The notes below the pieces were generated by a model that ran no database searches, had not been told where the DNA came from, and worked only from the letters and a program-made list of their open reading frames with translations. Below are positions 16,430-21,553 of a DNA stretch of 21,553 nt, in pieces. The translations under genes were made by a program, and so were the position numbers. Source of the stretch: Spirochaetaceae bacterium (lineage in GTDB: Bacteria; Spirochaetota; Spirochaetia; Treponematales; Treponemataceae); the NCBI GenBank assembly GCA_017382775.1, contig JAFNZQ010000043.1:1-21553 (forward strand). Reading direction: 5' to 3'. Position 1 is the stretch's first letter. Each line of letters begins with the position of its first letter.

Positions 16430-17362
16430 ATGGATCAAAGCGAGCAAAGCCTCATATATTCCTACAATCTCATAAAAGAAGGAAAATTCGATGAAGCCAA
16501 GGCCGATCTTTCTGCGGCTTTGGCTTCCGATTTGGAAAACGACGAGGTTGTTTACGCCTTAAAGTGCCTCAACTTTTGGAATGTCTCCACTTTGTTCCAT
16601 CCTCCTTCCTCCTTGGAAGTTGCCTGCGTATACGCAGATTCCATTTTGGAACATTGGAATCAATTCACCGATTTCATAGCCCGTGATTCAAATCGTTTTG
16701 ACCGGTGCCTTTACGCATTTCGTGTGGTGGTCTTTTCCGTTGTGGCGCAATATTATTCCTCCGTACTGGATGCCCGTGCCTTGGACACCGACGGCTATTG
16801 CAAACTTGCTATTTGCTACAAAAAATTGGGTGAATACGACAAGGCTTTGGAATATTACAAAATTGCCAACTCCATGTCTCCAAATACCGCGGCCATTTTA
16901 GGGGAAATGGCAGATTGTTATGCCCTTTGCGGTGAAGACCAAACCTCCAAGGTGCTTTTTCGCGAGGCCTTTTTTTTGGATGCATCCAAGGTTGACATTC
17001 GCTTTTTCGATTCCGAGCTTTTTTGCCGCCTTTTGGCCCAAGTACAAAAGGCTCGTTCCTGTGCCATCAACGAATTATTGGAATGGATTCCGGTTTACGG
17101 TGTCCTTTTCGGTGTTTTCAACGTAAAGCGGCAACTTCGTGCAGTGGAAATCGGACGATTGCAAACCACGATTTATTCTTTGGAAAACACCATGCGAGAG
17201 GCAGGCAGCAACGAGGCCATTTTGAAGCCTCGTCTTATAAATCACTATTTTTGGCTCCTTGATCACTACATGATGTATAACGAAAGTCGGGAAAAAATCA
17301 ACGAAGTTTTGTTGAAAATTAAAATTCTCGACGGCGAAATTTACGAAAAATACACCAATTAG
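16430..17362 (+). CDS. Cytoplasmic TPR-containing protein
   Basis: A 310-residue protein without a signal peptide. Two adjacent TPR-like units are clear in the middle: YCKLAICYKKLGEYDKALEY followed by YKIANSMSPN, then ILGEMADCYALCGEDQTSKV. N-terminal helices (SLIYSYNLIKEGKFDEAKAD) form another. The segment at about 218-235, WIPVYGVLFGVFNVKRQLR, is hydrophobic but short. The C-terminal part looks helical. No enzyme motif is seen, so a scaffold or adaptor role is likely. It starts one base after ptsN without a clear ribosome-binding site, so expression probably depends on coupling. The pairing suggests a functional link with the PTS IIA protein, which is inference. Confidence 0.75.
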   Translation: MDQSEQSLIYSYNLIKEGKFDEAKADLSAALASDLENDEVVYALKCLNFWNVSTLFHPPSSLEVACVYADSILEHWNQFTDFIARDSNRFDRCLYAFRVVVFSVVAQYYSSVLDARALDTDGYCKLAICYKKLGEYDKALEYYKIANSMSPNTAAILGEMADCYALCGEDQTSKVLFREAFFLDASKVDIRFFDSELFCRLLAQVQKARSCAINELLEWIPVYGVLFGVFNVKRQLRAVEIGRLQTTIYSLENTMREAGSNEAILKPRLINHYFWLLDHYMMYNESREKINEVLLKIKILDGEIYEKYTN

Positions 17363-17407
17363 CAAAAAATTCTTGAAAAAACATTATAAAATTCCGAAAC
17401 TTTAAGT

Positions 17408-18112
17408 ATGAAGAAGACGCTTTTTCGATTATTTTTTAGTTTTATTTTCATTTCCGGTTTCGCCATGGAGTTTTCCGATGGAGAAAAAACCGCGGCCATT
17501 TCCGGTATAACCGAGGCTCAATCCCCCATTATTCGTGACCGTACCGTGGTTTTCACCGCATCGCCGAATGCACGTTGGACGGGAATTGCCTTTGCCCATC
17601 AGGAATACAAAGAAATTCACAATTTCGAAAGAGTAAATCTTCGCGGTGATGAAGACGAAATTGTTTCATCCTTTTTGTTTTTTATCTACGAAGTTCCCGA
17701 ACCTCTTATGGAGGTGGAATATCGGTTGGTGGTGGACGGACTTTGGACCACCGATCCTTTGAATAAAGCCGGTCGCTACGATCAACGGTTGGGAATCAGT
17801 TCTTCTCTCATAACTCTTGAAACGCCTCCTTTAAAACGAACAGAACAGTTGGCCGACGGTCGCGTTAAGTTCGTTTTTATGGGAAAACCCGGAGAGCACG
17901 TTACCTTGGCCGGTACCTTCAACAGTTGGGATCCGTATATGTACTATCTAAAAGAGGTTTCATCCGGGGTTTATTCCATCACCCTGCCCATCAGTGCAGG
18001 AACCCAATATTATGTTTTCTATGTGGGTGCAATTCGTACCGTTGATAAAACCAATTCCAACCGAGGTTACACTCCCGACGGAAAATACGTTTCTGTTTTG
18101 GAGGTAAAATGA
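17408..18112 (+). CDS. Exported protein with C-terminal glycogen-binding (CBM48/E-set) domain
   Basis: A 234-residue protein with a signal peptide (MKKTLFRLFFSFIFISGFA, cleavage near residue 19). Two immunoglobulin-like beta domains follow. The first (about 46-137) contains a YRLVVDGLWTTDP motif. The second (about 150-234) has the AMPK/CBM48-like pattern FVFMGKPGEHVTLAGTFNSW-DP, with FNSWDP at 171-176, and YYVFYVGAIRTVDKTN, the place where family members hold the sugar. Both domains resemble E-set modules that bind alpha-glucans, but no catalytic domain is present, so a binding or structural role in the periplasm is likely. No strong Shine-Dalgarno sequence is seen; the gap to the previous gene is 45 bases. 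The stop overlaps the next start (ATGA). Confidence 0.8.
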   Translation: MKKTLFRLFFSFIFISGFAMEFSDGEKTAAISGITEAQSPIIRDRTVVFTASPNARWTGIAFAHQEYKEIHNFERVNLRGDEDEIVSSFLFFIYEVPEPLMEVEYRLVVDGLWTTDPLNKAGRYDQRLGISSSLITLETPPLKRTEQLADGRVKFVFMGKPGEHVTLAGTFNSWDPYMYYLKEVSSGVYSITLPISAGTQYYVFYVGAIRTVDKTNSNRGYTPDGKYVSVLEVK

Positions 18113-19050
18113 ACGAAATGTCCTTTTACTCCAATGGGACAATTCCAAAACAGGGCTTTTTGCTCACGGGAATTGCCAAAGATAATCTTGGAGAACATCG
18201 GTTTCTGTCTTCGGAGCGTGATTTTCCCGAAAATGTTTCCGACTTTTTTGTGGAAAAAATCAGCACAAAGCCCAGGATGGTAATTTGCGGTGGAGGCCAC
18301 GTTGCACGCCCTTTGGCGAAAATGGCTTCCATGGCGGCCTTTTCCGTGGTGGTAATCGACAATCGGGCCGAATTTGCTTGCAAAGAATTTTTCCCCACCG
18401 CCGACGAAATCATCTGTGGAGAATTTGATCGGGTTCTAAAGGATTTTTCCTATCAACCCAACGATTTTTTCGTAATTGTAACTTCCGGACATTCCGCCGA
18501 CCGAATTTGTCTTCGGGAAATTTTGCTTCATCCCTGTGCTTATGTGGGGATGATTGGCAGTAAACGTAAAAATTTCATCATTTTTCAGCATCTTTTGAAT
18601 GAAGGATTTTCCCAAGAAAAGTTGGATGAAGTCTGCGCTCCCATCGGGCTTGCCATAAAGGCCGAAACGCCGGCCGAAATTGCGGTAAGTATTTTAGGGG
18701 AAACAATTCTCCGTCGTCGGGAAATCGGCGATGTCACCGTTTTGGATGAAGACTTTTTTCGGGCTGTAAATTCCGGCGACAAACTGGTTTTGGCCACGGT
18801 TTTGGATGCGGAAGGTTCAACGCCGGCCAAGTTGGGCGGACGAATGGTAATTTCCGCCGCAGGAGTGATTTACGGAACTGTGGGTGGCGGAAGTGCCGAA
18901 TACGAAATAATCTGTCACGGTCAAAAAATGATTGAAAATCCCACCTTGTCCGATGCCGAAATTCATTGGGTAAAAATGACCAACTCCGATGCGGAAAACC
19001 AGGGAATGATTTGCGGCGGTTCGGTTAAAGTCCTTTTGGAATTTGTTTGA
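18109..19050 (+). CDS. XdhC/CoxI-family protein with reversed domain order
   Basis: A 313-residue protein in which a Rossmann-type XdhC C-terminal domain comes first (about 55-205; dinucleotide-loop-like MVICGGGHVARPLA, then VVVIDNR, and SGHSADRICLREIL). The XdhC_CoxI domain follows (about 219-313; LATVLDAEGSTPAKLGGRMV, GTVGGGSAEYEI, GMICGGSVKVLLE). Canonical XdhC has them the other way round. Known XdhC binds molybdenum cofactor and helps insert it, in sulfurated form, into xanthine dehydrogenase-type enzymes. No such enzyme gene lies in the window, so the client is unknown. GAGG lies 6 bases before the ATG, and the start overlaps the previous stop by 4 bases, so it is coupled to the CBM48-like gene. 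Confidence 0.87.
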   Translation: MNEMSFYSNGTIPKQGFLLTGIAKDNLGEHRFLSSERDFPENVSDFFVEKISTKPRMVICGGGHVARPLAKMASMAAFSVVVIDNRAEFACKEFFPTADEIICGEFDRVLKDFSYQPNDFFVIVTSGHSADRICLREILLHPCAYVGMIGSKRKNFIIFQHLLNEGFSQEKLDEVCAPIGLAIKAETPAEIAVSILGETILRRREIGDVTVLDEDFFRAVNSGDKLVLATVLDAEGSTPAKLGGRMVISAAGVIYGTVGGGSAEYEIICHGQKMIENPTLSDAEIHWVKMTNSDAENQGMICGGSVKVLLEFV

Positions 19051-19057
19051 AAATTCC
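19038..19057. repeat. Hairpin spanning the convergent gene ends
   Basis: GGAATTT (19038-19044) pairs exactly with AAATTCC (19051-19057) around a 6-base loop. It contains the XdhC-like stop codon (19048-19050) and touches the opposing stop (19057-19059). No T tract follows on either strand. Confidence 0.45.
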
Positions 19058-20898
19058 TACATTTCGGTACGTTTCATCAATTTAAACAGATACAGGGCAA
19101 TGTAGTCCATCAAGGCCTTTTTGTTCCTTATTTGGTCGGAACTTAAATGTCTGCTCAGAACCCTTTCCGCGTGATCGTACAATTCGGAAATGTCCGAGGG
19201 GTAGGAGTGAGTGCGTTGAATTTCTCGTCGGAAATAATCCTTGATCAATTCGTTTGTGTCGATGAGTAGGTTGTCGTGGGCATTTTTCTCAATAAGGATA
19301 TTCCATTTGTCACTGAGAAAGGCCAATTCGTCATCCAAAGACCGGCTACCGGGTAAAAGTTCCCCTTCCATACGCTTGAAATTTTTGGATGATTCGGGGG
19401 CTTTTAAATGCTCGTTGGGGGAAAACTCCGGAGCATTCTTGCGTTTTTTCTTGAAATTTGAAAGAACCTTCATAAACCAAGAGACAACCGGCAAACGATA
19501 ACTGGCCGGCAACTCTTTTAGAACCCCGGCATAGATAATTTGGGAGTAAAGATTTAATATTTTCGAAAGAGGTTGAAGCTTCATTCCGTCAAAGCAGGCC
19601 CAGGTTTTGCCAAAGGACGGATCCTTTTGGGTATGGGTAAAATAAACGTGCCAGAAGGTGTTGCTGAAAAGCAACCAATGTAATTCCGGAGCAAAGTTTT
19701 TCAATAATTGATTCAGCTTCTTTTCGAATGCGGCAGGTTGTTCCCTTTCCTTAATTTGTTGGAAATCCATTCGCAGATCCAACCATTCCTTATGCAATTC
19801 GTCGGAAATTTTTTCCCGCACGGAAAGGATTCCATCCATTACGAAAGAAAGAACTTTGTCCGCAAGAATGTAGCAGTTTTCCGAATTTTCCGGAGAAACG
19901 ATTATCAAATCCGCGAGGGTTTGCGTTAATTGGGGAGTTAGCATTTCTTTCAGTGTGGAGGAAATGAAACTTCTGTCGCAGGTGTCTGTAAGCAAAATCC
20001 CGTTGGAGTCTTTAAACCGCAATATGTCCCCCATGGTGAAAATGTATGGCGGACGCCCCATGGCTTCGTACAGTGCTTCCTTCGCGTTGGCCGCCTTCTT
20101 TTCGCCGTAAAGCAATTCGGTGCAATATTGAAGCAAAGACAGTAGCAATTCCAGGCTTTGCATAATGTGCGTTTTATCGGGGGAATCGGGATTGTTTATG
20201 AATATGGTATTCGCCATGGATGAAAACAGCTGTTCAAACAGGGCAATGTTGATTTTTGAACCCACAGTCATATTGGCCAGGGAAGATGAACCTGTGGTGA
20301 ATCGAGATATGATTTTTCGAATCAGATCCGCGGACTCCGGGCGCGTGGTGATTAGCTTGCTGGTATAGCGTGCAAGCTCTTCCTTTTTGTCCAATTCACG
20401 GCGAACGGGAGTTGTGGCAATGGCTAAAAGTTCGTTCAGGGGAACGCCCACGGGGAAAACAATGGCCGGTAAATTTCCGCTAAAACGAACGGAAAACAGT
20501 TTCCCCCTATGTTCCGGATTTATGGCCTCCAATCCCGATGTACTGGCCAGGAGCGTGAAAAGTCCCGATACGTCAATGGGGTGCAAAAGGGAGTTGGGCA
20601 AAGACTTTGGTGCCGTATTCACAGAAGGGAAAGAGGTTTTTCTTCCCGAATGAAGATTGCTGTAATATTCGATGTATAAGTTCAAAAAATAATGGGTTGT
20701 GGTGATTGTGTTGTCATCATTTATTACAAGTCTTTTGTCAAATTCCAACTGTTGCAACAACTCGATAAATTCACCGGGAGAGGATGATTCCCCGGAAGTT
20801 GTGGTAACGGTTTTCAAAATGGTGGCAATTTCCAACGTGGGTGAGTTTTGGTGACGCGATAAATCCTGTAAGGCGTGATAAACATCTTCTTTATTCAT
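19057..20898 (-). CDS. Conserved-looking hypothetical protein, 613 residues
   Basis: I do not recognise this protein. It has no signal peptide or membrane helix, so it is probably cytoplasmic. It is rich in Leu and in charged residues and looks largely helical throughout, with no Walker, HTH, nuclease or kinase signature visible. A basic patch (FKKKRKNAP at about 484-492) precedes an acidic, Ser-rich linker. The C-terminal part (SLDDELAFLSDKWNILIEKN to YLFKLMKRTEM) looks like a separate helical domain. The ATG at 20898 lies six bases after a perfect TATAAT and has no Shine-Dalgarno sequence, implying a leaderless mRNA. It ends tail-to-tail with the XdhC-like gene, six bases apart. Codon use matches the neighbours. 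Being open over 613 codons behind a good promoter makes it a real gene. Confidence 0.85.
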   Translation of the reverse strand: MNKEDVYHALQDLSRHQNSPTLEIATILKTVTTTSGESSSPGEFIELLQQLEFDKRLVINDDNTITTTHYFLNLYIEYYSNLHSGRKTSFPSVNTAPKSLPNSLLHPIDVSGLFTLLASTSGLEAINPEHRGKLFSVRFSGNLPAIVFPVGVPLNELLAIATTPVRRELDKKEELARYTSKLITTRPESADLIRKIISRFTTGSSSLANMTVGSKINIALFEQLFSSMANTIFINNPDSPDKTHIMQSLELLLSLLQYCTELLYGEKKAANAKEALYEAMGRPPYIFTMGDILRFKDSNGILLTDTCDRSFISSTLKEMLTPQLTQTLADLIIVSPENSENCYILADKVLSFVMDGILSVREKISDELHKEWLDLRMDFQQIKEREQPAAFEKKLNQLLKNFAPELHWLLFSNTFWHVYFTHTQKDPSFGKTWACFDGMKLQPLSKILNLYSQIIYAGVLKELPASYRLPVVSWFMKVLSNFKKKRKNAPEFSPNEHLKAPESSKNFKRMEGELLPGSRSLDDELAFLSDKWNILIEKNAHDNLLIDTNELIKDYFRREIQRTHSYPSDISELYDHAERVLSRHLSSDQIRNKKALMDYIALYLFKLMKRTEM

Positions 20899-20904
20899 AG
20901 GAGA

Positions 20905-20933
20905 ATTATATCACAAAAAACAGCCTTCGTCAA
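20905..20933 (-). promoter_or_regulatory. Promoter of the 613-residue gene, probable leaderless start
   Basis: On the minus strand TTGACG (20933-20928), a 17-base spacer ending in TGA (extended -10) and TATAAT (20910-20905). Six bases (TCTCCT) separate it from the ATG. The 16 bases TTTTTTGTGATATAAT are identical to those of the ptsN promoter. Confidence 0.82.
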
Positions 20934-21016
20934 GGGCTAAAAAAGCTAAATCACTGACTTTTTGCAAGGTTTTTCATAAATTTTACCTATGTTCATTTAA
21001 AATTTCGCGGATTTAC

Positions 21017-21045
21017 TTGACAAATCACCGATTCTGTGTTTTAAT
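21017..21045 (+). promoter_or_regulatory. Promoter of the right-edge gene, probable leaderless start
   Basis: A perfect TTGACA at 21017-21022, a 17-base spacer ending in TGT (extended -10) and TTTAAT at 21040-21045. Six bases (TATAAT) separate it from the GTG start. Those six are themselves a perfect -10 hexamer but at a 23-base spacing, so the upstream hexamer is preferred. Confidence 0.65.
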
Positions 21046-21051
21046 TATAAT

Positions 21052-21553
21052 GTGAAAGGATTTTTCTTTTTAATACTTTTTGCATTTTCTCATTTGGCAT
21101 TCGGCCAAATTAACAACAGCGTTCCCTTGGATGATGTTGTCTATCCCCTTTTGGAAACGGCACAAATACGCCACCAATGCGATCAACTGATAACGACGCG
21201 TCCCTATTCCCTTCAAACGGTTTTGAAGGCCTTGGACCAAATTGCCAAAAGTGATTTTTCCACCGACACGGAAAAACAAATTGCTCTTCATCACATGGAG
21301 CGACTATCACCCAAAACCGGCGAGCCTTGGTATAAAACCCTGTCCTTTCGTCACGAAAGTGGTGACGAACTTTTAAATAACATTGAGGTGAGCGGCAAGG
21401 TTGAAAGCGAAATGAAGGCAAATTTCAACGAGAGCCAATTCGGTGGAGACGTTTGGATTACCGCCTTTATCCGAGGGGATTTATCCCAATATTTTTCCTA
21501 CAATTTTAACGTGGGATTTTCCCTTGGTCATCCCGCTTTTGCCACTTGGGAAC
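21052..21553 (+). CDS. Secreted or outer-membrane protein, 3' end outside window
   Basis: Starts at GTG 21052 and runs open to the window edge (167 residues seen). The signal peptide is MKGFFFLILFAFSHLAFGQ (first residue encoded by GTG). The mature start, NNSVPLDDVVYPLLETAQIR followed by HQCDQLITTRPYSLQTVLKALDQI, resembles the short helical opening seen on some bacterial outer-membrane proteins, for example the Wzi-like group. The following residues alternate polar and hydrophobic (FNESQFGGDVWITAFIRGDL, then YFSYNFNVGFSLG) as in the first strands of a beta-barrel. This is a suggestion only, because the diagnostic part lies beyond the window. There is no Shine-Dalgarno sequence and the start lies at the predicted +1. 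It diverges from the 613-residue gene. Confidence 0.75.
   Translation, partial: MKGFFFLILFAFSHLAFGQINNSVPLDDVVYPLLETAQIRHQCDQLITTRPYSLQTVLKALDQIAKSDFSTDTEKQIALHHMERLSPKTGEPWYKTLSFRHESGDELLNNIEVSGKVESEMKANFNESQFGGDVWITAFIRGDLSQYFSYNFNVGFSLGHPAFATWE

Noticed and set aside
1..21553. CRISPR array, transposase, integrase or toxin-antitoxin pair
   Set aside because: No regular short direct repeats, no transposase or recombinase motif and no toxin-antitoxin gene pair was found. The non-specific nuclease has a signal peptide and no neighbouring immunity gene.

Overview
This window looks like chromosomal DNA from a spirochaete, most likely a host-associated Treponema. That is an inference from gene content: a stand-alone flgG, a Na+-pumping decarboxylase operon (oadGAB), a regulatory-type PTS IIA protein, a secreted glycogen-binding-like protein, an XdhC-type protein, and several large secreted or lipid-anchored proteins of unknown role. 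Intergenic DNA is very A/T-rich and coding DNA is moderate in GC. No insertion sequence, prophage, integrase or CRISPR array is visible. One tRNA gene (Asn, anticodon GUU) is present and there is no rRNA.

Layout. From 1 to 3767 (minus) lies the 5' part of a giant fibronectin-III-type lipoprotein gene that runs off the left edge; its signal peptide is one base out of frame with the body. The spacer 3796-4083 holds three related palindromes, a perfect DnaA-box match and two hairpins. lon (minus) and pnp (plus) are divergent from a shared A/T-rich promoter region. A secreted DNA/RNA non-specific nuclease and a periplasmic TPR protein follow on the minus strand. Next come tRNA-Asn, flgG with a candidate sigma-28 promoter, and the oadG-oadA-oadB operon. 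A ptsN-like gene then starts a plus-strand run (ptsN, TPR protein, secreted CBM48-like protein, XdhC-like protein). That run meets tail-to-tail an unrecognised 613-residue protein gene. A truncated secreted-protein gene leaves the right edge.

Function. The best-understood unit is oadGAB: a biotin-dependent carboxyltransferase, its membrane Na+-translocating beta subunit and a small gamma subunit, which would turn decarboxylation of oxaloacetate (or a related acid) into a sodium gradient. lon and pnp supply protein and RNA turnover. The remaining named genes are envelope or regulatory.

The most unusual signal is in the promoters. Nine sigma-70-type promoters all have a 17-bp spacer, and seven of them carry an extended -10 (TGN). 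In four cases (nuclease, ptsN, the 613-residue gene and the right-edge gene) exactly six bases separate the -10 box from the start codon and no Shine-Dalgarno sequence is present. The start codon would then be the transcription start, so these mRNAs should be leaderless. Other points for a second look are the signal-peptide frameshift at an A6 tract, the palindrome cluster, the domain-swapped XdhC protein and the roughly 120-residue N-terminal extension on OadB.
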